Below, one piece after another: positions 1 through 6,146 of a stretch of 6,146 nucleotides of DNA. Source of the stretch: Dehalococcoidia bacterium (GTDB lineage Bacteria; Chloroflexota; Dehalococcoidia; Dehalococcoidales; Fen-1064); the NCBI GenBank assembly GCA_003153075.1, contig PMBW01000334.1, positions 1,232-7,377 on the forward strand, in the 5' to 3' direction. The notes under the pieces are model-generated. The model was not told the DNA's origin. It was given only the letters and a program-made list of their open reading frames with translations, and did not search any database. How positions within the stretch are numbered: position 1 is the stretch's first letter; every line of letters begins with the position of its first letter. The position numbers were made by a program, and so were the translations under genes.

Positions 1-63
1 GTTAAACAGGCTACGCTGGAAGATGTTTTTCTGGCAATGACCGGACGGAAGTTGAGGGAATAA
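1..63 (+). CDS. ABC transporter ATP-binding protein, C-terminal end (partial)
   Basis: Only the last 20 codons and a TAA stop are inside the window; the gene starts upstream. The visible residues VKQATLEDVFLAMTGRKLRE match the usual C-terminus of ATPases that power ABC-2 type exporters (NatA/DrrA/CcmA-like), where a 'TLEDVFL..TGR' segment closes the protein. The family hydrolyses ATP in the cytoplasm to drive export through a membrane permease. The next gene, 9 bases downstream on the same strand, is such a permease, so the two very probably form one transporter operon. The substrate cannot be told from this fragment. The Walker A, Walker B and signature motifs lie outside the window. Confidence 0.82.
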   Translation, partial: VKQATLEDVFLAMTGRKLRE

Positions 64-67
64 AGGA
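62..67 (+). promoter_or_regulatory. Ribosome binding site of the ABC-2 permease
   Basis: The bases AAAGGA lie five bases before the ATG at 73 and overlap the TAA stop of the preceding ATPase gene. This supports the ATG at 73 as the start and suggests translational coupling of ATPase and permease. Confidence 0.65.
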
Positions 68-72
68 AATAT

Positions 73-822
73 ATGAAAACATTGATCAGACAGATGATGA
101 TGGAGAACAGGTTTTTTATAAGAAGAAAAGATGTTCTGTTCTGGACGCTGGCTTTCCCGATTTTGTTTGTTTTACTTTTTGGCGCGATCTACGGTAATAC
201 AAAGTGGGAAGGCTCGGGCTTGAACATCCGCGCTATCGATTATTTATTACCCGGTATTCTGGTGATGGGTGTGATGGTTACCGGCATTATGCATACTGCC
301 AACGGATTTGTCGCCGACCGGGAAAAAGGGATATTCCGGCGCCTGGCGTTGACTCCATTAAAAAGGCAAACGCTCATCGGCGGCCAGATGCTGCATAACT
401 TTTGCGTTATTATTATTCAAACACTCTTACTGCTGAATATAGGCACTCTCTTCTTTAAAACCCAGCTAACCGGTAATCTATGGCTATTCTGGCTGGTGCT
501 TTCCTCCGGCGCGCTTTGCTTCATGAGCATCGGGTTCGCGCTAACCGGCCTGGTCAAGAGTGTCCGCAGCTCTACGCCGGTGACCCAGATCACCTTAAAT
601 ACCATGATGTTCCTGGGCGGGATCTTTTTCCCCAATTCTATGATGCCAAATTGGCTGGGGAATATCGCTAAAGTACTGCCATCCACGCAGATGAGCGATG
701 CCCTGCGAGCGGTTATCTATAATAATGCCGGTATCGGGGATATCTGGCTGAAACTGCTGGTTATGGGAGCCTGGGTTGTAGTTTGCCTGGTGATTTCGAT
801 CAAGTTTTTCAGATGGGAATAA
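73..822 (+). CDS. ABC-2 type transporter permease
   Basis: This is a complete 249-residue integral membrane protein, a normal length for the ABC-2 permease family (drug, polysaccharide or sodium exporters such as DrrB and NatB). Six hydrophobic segments can be seen at about residues 21-41, 57-77, 103-128, 136-160, 168-188 and 225-245. The family's cytoplasmic loop after the second helix is present as DREKGIFRRLALTPL (residues 82-96), and the conserved region LGGIFFP followed by LPSTQMSDALR (181-212) lies around and after the fifth helix. An AAAGGA ribosome binding site and the adjoining ATPase gene fix the start. It should pair with the ATPase encoded just upstream, probably as a dimer. The cargo is unknown: ABC-2 permeases export drugs, lipids or glycans, and nothing here discriminates. 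No further + strand gene follows, so this looks like the end of the operon. Confidence 0.9.
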   Translation: MKTLIRQMMMENRFFIRRKDVLFWTLAFPILFVLLFGAIYGNTKWEGSGLNIRAIDYLLPGILVMGVMVTGIMHTANGFVADREKGIFRRLALTPLKRQTLIGGQMLHNFCVIIIQTLLLLNIGTLFFKTQLTGNLWLFWLVLSSGALCFMSIGFALTGLVKSVRSSTPVTQITLNTMMFLGGIFFPNSMMPNWLGNIAKVLPSTQMSDALRAVIYNNAGIGDIWLKLLVMGAWVVVCLVISIKFFRWE

Positions 823-998
823 TGTATACAAAATAATCAATGATCAATAGTCAGTAATCAAGAACTGATCTCCCTCAGGCAAGCAAAAGGACTACAGCCT
901 CATTGAACGGGCTTCGTCAAGTATTTATGGTCCTGACAGGAAAGATAATTGTAAGGGGTGGATACCGGCTTTCGCCGGTATGGGTGATCGATTAGCTG
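823..998. other. Convergent intergenic region
   Basis: These 176 bases separate the 3' end of the + strand permease from the 3' end of the - strand HD-GYP gene. I see no credible gene here. The first part (about 830-865) is AT-rich with short imperfect repeats of atcaa/agtca type. The right end carries the palindrome at 962-981. No hairpin followed by a T-run is visible for either strand, so no classical intrinsic terminator can be assigned. Confidence 0.7.
962..981. repeat. Short palindrome, possible dispersed repeat or bidirectional terminator
   Basis: ATACCGGC and GCCGGTAT form a perfect 8-bp stem with a TTTC loop. It lies 17 bases beyond the stop of the HD-GYP gene, between two convergent genes. 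The flanked form ggATACCGGC-TTTC-GCCGGTATg resembles a family of small dispersed palindromes (type 'tggattcccgc-tttcg-cgggaatga') that I recall from many bacterial intergenic regions. That likeness is from memory and was not searched. No T-tract follows on either strand. If it acts on transcripts, it is more likely an mRNA 3'-end stabiliser or a weak or factor-assisted terminator than a standard one. Only one copy is seen in this window. Confidence 0.6.
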
Positions 999-2417
999 TT
1001 ATTCGAACGCAAATATATGTTCATGGAAAATATTTAGGCAGGCTTCGACGACGGCGGGGTCATAAAGAACGCCTTTATTCCGGGCGATTTCTTCAAGGGC
1101 TTTGTCAATCCCTAAAGCAGGACGGTAAGGGCGGTGGGAAGCCATCGCTTCTACCACGTCGGAGACTGCCAGCACCCTGGCTTCAATAATGATAGCGTCA
1201 CCGGAAATTTTACCGGGGTAGCCGGTACCGTTCATTCGTTCATGGTGCTGCAAGACCGCCGTGGCAACCGGCCACGGGAAATCAATCCCTTTTAAAATGT
1301 CGTAGCCTGTTTTAGAATGCTCTTTGATGATACTGAATTCCGCCTCGGTAATTCGTCCCGGTTTAGCGAGGATTTCTGCCGGCACGCAGATCTTGCCGAT
1401 GTCGTGGATCGCGCCGATAACGCGGATGCCGTTGATTTTTTCCTGAGGGAGACCTAACTCCGCAGCGATAGAGCAAGCGAGGCTAGAGACGCGGTGTTGG
1501 TGCCCGGCGGTATAGGGATCACGCATTTCGACAACAAGAGACATCGTCTGGATAACGGAATCCAGTGTTTTGTCCAGTTTATCATAACTGGCCTGTAAGG
1601 CTTTTTCGGTCTTAACGCGTTCGGTAATATCCTGATATAACGTTTGGAATTGGCGTTCGCCGTTCCATAATACTTCGCCGCGGTTTACGAGAAGCCTTCG
1701 GATTTCGCCGTTTTTCCGCACGATTTCAATTTCATACGATGACGTTACTTGCTCTCCGGCCCTTCGCTTCTGGATTCTTTCCTTGTGCGCCAGGTAAGTT
1801 TCCGGTGTATGACGTGTTTTATAAGGCACGGAATCCATCGCTTCAATCGTGGGGTAACCGTAAGCGTCCAGCAGAGCGCGGTTAGCATAGATGGTCCTGC
1901 CTTCGGCGGTGACAATACGAACTCCCAGCGGCGAATTATCAAGCGAGTTCCGGAAATTTTCCTCGGAAGCCCGCAATGCGCCAGCCTGTTGTGTGACGAT
2001 CTCTTCCAGGTGATATCTGTAGGTTTGGTTATCCAGAATGAGCCTTCTCTTTTCGATGGCGTGTTCGACCCTCAAGACAACCTCATGCGGATTGAAGGGT
2101 TTAATAATATAGTCATAGGCTCCCTGACGCATACACGCAATGGCGGTGTCACTGTCAGACAAGGCTGAAATCATGATAACCGCAGTATCCGGAAAACCGG
2201 CCAATAATTCGCCGATAAATTCCATTCCGGACTTGCCAGGCATCTTAATATCCAGCAATACCAGGCTGATGCTATTATTTTTGAGTTGGTTCCTGGCTTC
2301 TTCGGCACTGTTAGCTTCAAGACAGGGATGACCTGTATCGGCCATGGTGGAAAGGAGAAGTTTACGCACCACCTTTTCGTCATCGACGATCAGTATGGGT
2401 TCATCCGGCGCTTTCAT
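999..2417 (-). CDS. Response regulator with PAS and HD-GYP domains (cyclic-di-GMP phosphodiesterase)
   Basis: This 472-residue protein is predicted to be soluble and cytoplasmic. Residues 5-125 form a receiver domain with acidic pocket D12/D13, phosphoacceptor D56 (LLDIKMPG), S84 and K106 all present. Residues 150-268 form a PAS module ending in YQDITER. Residues 295-465 form an HD-GYP domain: H306 in the GHQHRV motif, the HD pair H338-D339 (AIHDIGK), H367, H391-H392, the GYP triad 399-401, D420 and a HRPYRPA motif. The metal-binding and GYP residues appear intact, so the protein is expected to hydrolyse cyclic-di-GMP, with activity controlled by phosphorylation of D56 and perhaps by a PAS ligand. 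An AGGAG site 8 bases before the ATG supports the start. The gene follows the hybrid kinase gene by 11 bases, which makes that kinase the likely phosphodonor. The layout is RpfG-like but with an added PAS domain. Whether it also acts on other cyclic dinucleotides cannot be told from sequence. Confidence 0.93.
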   Translation of the reverse strand: MKAPDEPILIVDDEKVVRKLLLSTMADTGHPCLEANSAEEARNQLKNNSISLVLLDIKMPGKSGMEFIGELLAGFPDTAVIMISALSDSDTAIACMRQGAYDYIIKPFNPHEVVLRVEHAIEKRRLILDNQTYRYHLEEIVTQQAGALRASEENFRNSLDNSPLGVRIVTAEGRTIYANRALLDAYGYPTIEAMDSVPYKTRHTPETYLAHKERIQKRRAGEQVTSSYEIEIVRKNGEIRRLLVNRGEVLWNGERQFQTLYQDITERVKTEKALQASYDKLDKTLDSVIQTMSLVVEMRDPYTAGHQHRVSSLACSIAAELGLPQEKINGIRVIGAIHDIGKICVPAEILAKPGRITEAEFSIIKEHSKTGYDILKGIDFPWPVATAVLQHHERMNGTGYPGKISGDAIIIEARVLAVSDVVEAMASHRPYRPALGIDKALEEIARNKGVLYDPAVVEACLNIFHEHIFAFE

Positions 2418-2425
2418 CTGTCACT

Positions 2426-2430
2426 CTCCT
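2426..2430 (-). promoter_or_regulatory. Ribosome binding site of the HD-GYP gene, overlapping the kinase stop codon
   Basis: Read on the - strand, AGGAG ends 8 bases before the ATG (2415-2417). Its first two bases are the last two of the kinase's TAG stop (2429-2431). Ribosomes terminating on the kinase message therefore reach the start region of the regulator, which favours coupled translation of the two proteins. Confidence 0.8.
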
Positions 2431-5400
2431 ATGGGCTGTCACCAGACTGCCCGGCCATTATTATCATATTAGTTTTTTCTTTTAGTAACTCAATATCAAA
2501 TGGCTTGGCCAGATAGGGTAGGTTGTTATTGGAGAGGAATGTTTTAATATCAACTCCCATGACGTCTCCGGTAATGAAAATGATCTTGTTTTTCATAGCC
2601 GGCGCTTTTTCCAGAATACGTGAATACAATTCGATTCCGTTCATACCGGGCATTCTGACATCAGATAATATCAAGTCATAGGCAGCGCCCGAATCAAGTT
2701 TTTCGATTGCTTTTCTAGCATCCGCGATCGCGTCTACCGTATGTCCCATTCTAGTCAGGACTTTCGCAAGCGTACTTCTGACCACCGGCTCATCATCAAC
2801 TACCATGATTTTGCCTTTCCTGGTGACTGTTGGTTTTGGTTTCACTACCGGAGAGGCAGCTGCAACGGAAGGTAGAGGTATTTCGATGACAGGAAGCTCG
2901 ATGATAAAAGCAGCGCCATGTCCTACTTCACTTTCCACGTTCATTTTACCTTCGTGTTCCAGTATGATCGAACGGGAGAGGCTGAGTCCCAAACCCGTGC
3001 CCTCGCCGGGAGCTTTTGTAGTAAAGAAGGGTTCGAACAGGTGGATCAGGTTCTCTTTTGAGATACCCGGTCCGTCGTCCTGAAACACGATGCGGATAAC
3101 ATTATCTTTCGTTTCGGTGCTGATAGTTAAGGTGCCTTTTCCGTGTGCTTCTTTCATGGCTTGCTCGGCATTAACAATAAGATTCAAGAAAACCTGCTGT
3201 AACTGACCGGGGTCAACATAAGACCACGGCAGTTTCGGATCCAGGCGTGTGACGACTTCAATATTGGCGGTTTTTAAAACATAATCCCTTAATTTGATGG
3301 TATTATCGATGAGATCGTTCAAATTGACGAACGATTTAACCGGTTTTGCCTGGCGGGCGAAAGTGAGCAGCCTTTTTACGATGTCGGCAACGCGTTGACT
3401 ACTCTCAGCGATCAGCCTGAGGTCATCTTTGATGTCTTCGGGGATGTTCTCTTTCGAGATCATAATTTGGGAAAAGCCGAGCACTCCGGTCAGCGGGTTA
3501 TTAATTTCATGAGCAATGCCGGCTGCCATTTCACCCATGGCTGCCAGCCTGCTGGCAACCTGGGCTTTTTCCTCGATACGCTGTTTTTCCTGTTCGGCTT
3601 TTTTATCCTCAGTGATATCGGTATAAATAGTCTGATACCGTTGATTACGGTCCCACATTATTTCCTTCATAGAAACCCGTAAATGGCGGATGCTGCCGTC
3701 TTTGCGCAGGATATCCAATTCAACTTGAGGCGGCATCGGTTCGCCGTGTTGCAGCCGCTTGTTACGTTCCAAATATCCGGCGTAGGATTCAGGGGTATAA
3801 AATTCATGCGGCGGTTTTGTTTCCACTTCATCGATATTAGAGTAACCGAAGATATCCATCAGAGCCTTATTGGCGTACATAGTATGGTTTTCCATGTCGG
3901 AGATACGGATACCGGTGATGGAGGTATCCATCGAGTTCCGGAAGTTTTCCTCCGAGGCTTTTAAGGCTTCTTCCGTCTTTTTCCGTTCAGTAATGTCATT
4001 GGCGATACCAAGGAAATTAAGGAATTGCTGGTTTTTGTCCCGCATAACAGTACTCTTGATAAAAAGCCAACGGAATCCGCCGGAGCGGTGGCGTACCCGA
4101 AATTCGATGTCTGGATATTGATAACTACCCTGCTGGGCGCGGGTTTGTAGTATCGTATCACGCATCAATTGCGTATCTTCAGGCATTATGATCGAAAGGA
4201 AAGGCTGACCTATAAGTTCGGCTGGATTATAACCTAGAACTATATTAATAGAAGGAGACACATAAACAAATTCCCCGATTGCGTTAAGAGTGAAGATGAT
4301 ATCCTGGCTGTTCTCCACGATCAAGCGATATTTTTCTTCGCTTTCCTGCAAGGCACGTTCGACCTCTATACGATTAGTAATATCATTAGCGATGCCGATA
4401 AAGTGACTTGAATTAGGGCCTTCATTCCGCATGATCGTCCCTTTTGAGGAAATCCAGCGCCATTCTCCGGAGGAATGCCGGATGCGATACTGAATGTCAG
4501 GAGAATGATATTCACCGGGAGCGGTATTCATAACATCCGAAGCGTCCTGGATGATGTGCCTGTCGTCCGGGTGTACCAAAGAATTAAAGGAACATCCGAT
4601 CAATTCGGTCCGGCTGTAGCCAAGGATGTTTTTAACAGAGGGCGACACATATATAAACTCCCCAGCTCCGTTGAGAGTAAAGATGATATCCTGACTGTTT
4701 TCTACAATCAGGCGGTATTTTTCTTCGCTTTCCTGTAAGGCTTGTTCGGCCTGTTTGCGTTCTGTGATGTCATCGGCGATGCCGATGAAATTGATAAAGT
4801 TATGGTCTTGATCGCGCATAATCGTGCCCTTGGAAGAAATCCAGCGCCATTCGCCGGAGAAATGGCGCATGCGATACTGAATATCCGGTGAATGATATTC
4901 ACCGGTGACAGTGTCGTTAAAAGCCGATGCGGCTTGAATGATAGGCGCGTCTTCAGGGTGGACCAAAGATAAATAATGCCGACCGATCAATTGCTCCTGT
5001 GTATAACCGAGCACATTTTTAATGGACGGGGAAACATAAACAAATTCCCCGGTTGCGTTAAGAGTAAAGATGATATCCTGGCTGTTCTCCACGATCAAGC
5101 GATATTTTTCTTCGCTTTCCTCCAGCGCTTTTTCGATCTGCCTCCGTTCTGTGATGTCCCTGACAACCCCGATAAAATGGGTAAATGTACCGGAATCATC
5201 GATAACAACGGTTCCCATGCCATTTTGCCAGCGCCATTCGCCGGAAGCGTGGCGAACACGGAATTCGATACCGCCGGGTATATTTTGGCGTGTCCTGAGA
5301 TTGTGTTGGATGGATTGCAGGACAATCGTGAGATCATCAGGATGTATAATCGATGAAAACTGACGTCCGAGGAGATCGTTTTGTCCGTAACCAAGGACGT

Positions 5401-6146
5401 TCTGAATAGAAGGCGAGATGTAAAGGAACACTCCTTTGGGATCAAGCGTGAAGATGATATCACGGCTGTTTTCCACAATGAGACGGTACTTTTCTTCGCT
5501 TTCCCGAAGCGCTTTCTCGGCCTTTACGCGTTCGGTGACATCTCTGGAAACGCCAATCAAGCTGATCAATTTCCCGTTATCGTCACGCACGACAGTGCCT
5601 GTGCCGTTATGCCAGCGCCATTCGCCGGAAGCATGAAGCAGACGGTATTCTATACCGTTGGGCCGGTGAAACCCTTCGTTAATATCCCGTTGTATTGATT
5701 CTTTGACGATAGCTAAATCGTCGGGATGAATTATAGAAGAAAAGGGACGGCCGATGAGCTGAGATTGATCATAACCAAGGACTTTATTCACTGAAGGGGA
5801 AATATAAATGAAATCTAAACCAGGATTGATTGTGAATGTAACATCACTGCTATTTTCTACGATCAGCCGGTACTTTTCTTCGCTTTCCCGTAATGCTTCC
5901 TCTGCCTGTTTGCGCTCAGTGATGTCATTGTAAATAGTCTGAAACTGCGGTTTACCGTCCCAGAATACTTCCCTGGGAAAAATCTGAACATGCCGGAAAG
6001 ATCCGTCTTTACGCGTAATATCTATTTCCGCTTCATCAGGAACTTGCTGCCCGCTGAGCCGTTTTTCTTTTCGCTGTAAAAATTCGGCATAGGACTCTTT
6101 AGTATAGTGCGCAAGCGGGGGATCGGCTAATACTTCGTCAATATTT
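2429..6146 (-). CDS. Multi-PAS hybrid sensor histidine kinase (N-terminus outside the window)
   Basis: The frame is open to the right edge, giving 1238 residues plus a TAG stop; residues here are numbered from the edge (N1 at 6143-6145). PAS modules end at DITER-like motifs near 74 (first PAS truncated), 202, 330, 459, 588, 717 and 843, so seven are seen. Middle units have the PAS_3-like traits HPDD and SGEWRW. A HisKA domain follows (about 866-935) with phosphoacceptor H879 in GIAHEINNPLTG. The HATPase (about 975-1086) has an N box NLIVNAEQAM (N992), DDGPGI, FEPFFTTK and GTGLGLSLS. After a Pro/Ala/Val-rich linker (about 1085-1110) comes a receiver domain with D1117/D1118, D1162 (LSDVRMPG), T1192 and K1214. 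Every catalytic motif looks intact. No membrane segment is seen, so the visible part is cytoplasmic. No HPt domain is visible. A GTG at 5789-5791 is not the start: it lies inside a PAS domain (PSVNKVLGY) and coding continues upstream of it. The likely partner is the downstream HD-GYP regulator. PAS ligands are unknown. Confidence 0.93.
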   Translation of the reverse strand, partial: NIDEVLADPPLAHYTKESYAEFLQRKEKRLSGQQVPDEAEIDITRKDGSFRHVQIFPREVFWDGKPQFQTIYNDITERKQAEEALRESEEKYRLIVENSSDVTFTINPGLDFIYISPSVNKVLGYDQSQLIGRPFSSIIHPDDLAIVKESIQRDINEGFHRPNGIEYRLLHASGEWRWHNGTGTVVRDDNGKLISLIGVSRDVTERVKAEKALRESEEKYRLIVENSRDIIFTLDPKGVFLYISPSIQNVLGYGQNDLLGRQFSSIIHPDDLTIVLQSIQHNLRTRQNIPGGIEFRVRHASGEWRWQNGMGTVVIDDSGTFTHFIGVVRDITERRQIEKALEESEEKYRLIVENSQDIIFTLNATGEFVYVSPSIKNVLGYTQEQLIGRHYLSLVHPEDAPIIQAASAFNDTVTGEYHSPDIQYRMRHFSGEWRWISSKGTIMRDQDHNFINFIGIADDITERKQAEQALQESEEKYRLIVENSQDIIFTLNGAGEFIYVSPSVKNILGYSRTELIGCSFNSLVHPDDRHIIQDASDVMNTAPGEYHSPDIQYRIRHSSGEWRWISSKGTIMRNEGPNSSHFIGIANDITNRIEVERALQESEEKYRLIVENSQDIIFTLNAIGEFVYVSPSINIVLGYNPAELIGQPFLSIIMPEDTQLMRDTILQTRAQQGSYQYPDIEFRVRHRSGGFRWLFIKSTVMRDKNQQFLNFLGIANDITERKKTEEALKASEENFRNSMDTSITGIRISDMENHTMYANKALMDIFGYSNIDEVETKPPHEFYTPESYAGYLERNKRLQHGEPMPPQVELDILRKDGSIRHLRVSMKEIMWDRNQRYQTIYTDITEDKKAEQEKQRIEEKAQVASRLAAMGEMAAGIAHEINNPLTGVLGFSQIMISKENIPEDIKDDLRLIAESSQRVADIVKRLLTFARQAKPVKSFVNLNDLIDNTIKLRDYVLKTANIEVVTRLDPKLPWSYVDPGQLQQVFLNLIVNAEQAMKEAHGKGTLTISTETKDNVIRIVFQDDGPGISKENLIHLFEPFFTTKAPGEGTGLGLSLSRSIILEHEGKMNVESEVGHGAAFIIELPVIEIPLPSVAAASPVVKPKPTVTRKGKIMVVDDEPVVRSTLAKVLTRMGHTVDAIADARKAIEKLDSGAAYDLILSDVRMPGMNGIELYSRILEKAPAMKNKIIFITGDVMGVDIKTFLSNNNLPYLAKPFDIELLKEKTNMIIMAGQSGDSP
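4260..4347 (-). repeat. 88-base near-identical repeat, copy 1 (pairs with 5034-5121)
   Basis: By direct alignment at an offset of 774 bases, 86 of 88 positions match the copy at 5034-5121; the differences are at 4278 and 4292. The last 55 bases (4293-4347) are identical. The stretch encodes the linker ESEEKYRLIVENSQDIIF and the first PAS strands. The two copies are two units apart, not adjacent. Confidence 0.85.
5034..5121 (-). repeat. 88-base near-identical repeat, copy 2 (pairs with 4260-4347)
   Basis: This is the partner of the copy at 4260-4347 with 86 of 88 matching bases. The intervening unit's equivalent stretch (4647-4734) differs from 4260-4347 at about 15 positions by hand count, so the closest match is to the non-adjacent unit. 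Confidence 0.85.

Larger units (their letters stand above)
3947..5875 (-). repeat. Five tandem PAS-coding units of 128-129 codons
   Basis: Within the kinase gene the segment ESEEKYRLIVENS recurs at the head of five consecutive PAS modules. Taking the K of this segment as phase, the units are 5492-5875 and 5108-5491 (128 codons each), then 4721-5107, 4334-4720 and 3947-4333 (129 codons each). All five keep the order ESEEKYRLIVENS, SPSxxxVLGY or similar, a (H/M)P(E/D)D motif, RH-SGEWRW or a variant, and DITER or a near variant. The modules before and after this array (first visible PAS and the one before HisKA) belong to a different PAS subtype with a YTxESYA and QTIY signature. The array is therefore a same-type expansion inserted between two modules of another type. 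Confidence 0.88.

Noticed and set aside
830..865. Short atcaa/agtca-like repeats after the permease stop.
   Set aside because: They are imperfect, AT-rich and irregularly spaced, so not distinguishable from chance and not a CRISPR or iteron array.
823..998. Possible intrinsic terminator for the permease operon or the HD-GYP gene.
   Set aside because: The only clear hairpin (962-981) is not followed by a T-run on either strand, so a classical terminator call is not supported.
1749..2168. 139-codon open frame on the + strand.
   Set aside because: It lies wholly antisense to the receiver and PAS regions of the HD-GYP gene, shows no recognisable family and is best explained as a shadow frame.
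4976..5698. Several + strand open frames of about 100-126 codons across the PAS array.
   Set aside because: They recur because the PAS repeats recur; similar antisense peptides appear in successive units. They have no independent coding signs.
5789..5791. GTG that could be taken as the start of the histidine kinase.
   Set aside because: The frame stays open for 118 more codons to the window edge and encodes the rest of this PAS domain plus part of another, so the gene starts outside the window.
3947..5875. PAS repeats considered as a mobile element or CRISPR-like array.
   Set aside because: Units are 384-387 bases, in-frame, continuous and each encodes a complete PAS domain; this is a protein domain repeat.

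Overview
The window looks like a bacterial chromosome segment of moderate GC. The signs are AGGAG-type ribosome binding sites, very tight gene spacing and typical bacterial two-component architectures. PAS-rich soluble kinases, an ABC-2 exporter and a ggataccggc-tttc-gcc type palindrome together would fit an environmental bacterium. Dehalococcoidia-like Chloroflexota is my best guess from the flavour of the PAS modules, but this comes from memory and is weak. No 16S or other marker gene is present to settle it.

Layout, left to right. (1) On the + strand are the last 20 codons of an ABC transporter ATPase (1-63). They are followed 9 bases later by a complete ABC-2 type permease (73-822), so this is the tail of an export operon. 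(2) A 176-base convergent intergenic region (823-998) holds a perfect 8-bp palindrome with a 4-base loop (962-981). (3) On the - strand is a two-gene signalling operon, read right to left. Its first gene is a very long hybrid histidine kinase (2429 to beyond 6146, N-terminus outside the window). Its second is a response regulator with an HD-GYP output domain (999-2417). The genes are 11 bases apart, and the ribosome binding site of the second overlaps the stop codon of the first.

In the part that is visible, the kinase has seven PAS modules, then HisKA, HATPase and a C-terminal receiver domain. The regulator has receiver, PAS and HD-GYP domains with all the expected metal-binding and GYP residues. 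Together they read as a multi-input sensor that controls cyclic-di-GMP breakdown, analogous in logic to RpfC/RpfG but with no HPt domain visible. Five consecutive PAS units have a strict 128-129 codon period. At the DNA level they form a mosaic: different parts of one unit match different neighbours. This suggests duplication plus recombination within the gene.

I see no RNA genes, CRISPR arrays, transposases or phage genes. Apart from the PAS array, the window is a fairly ordinary signalling plus transporter region, and I do not see convincing evidence of a wholly new system.
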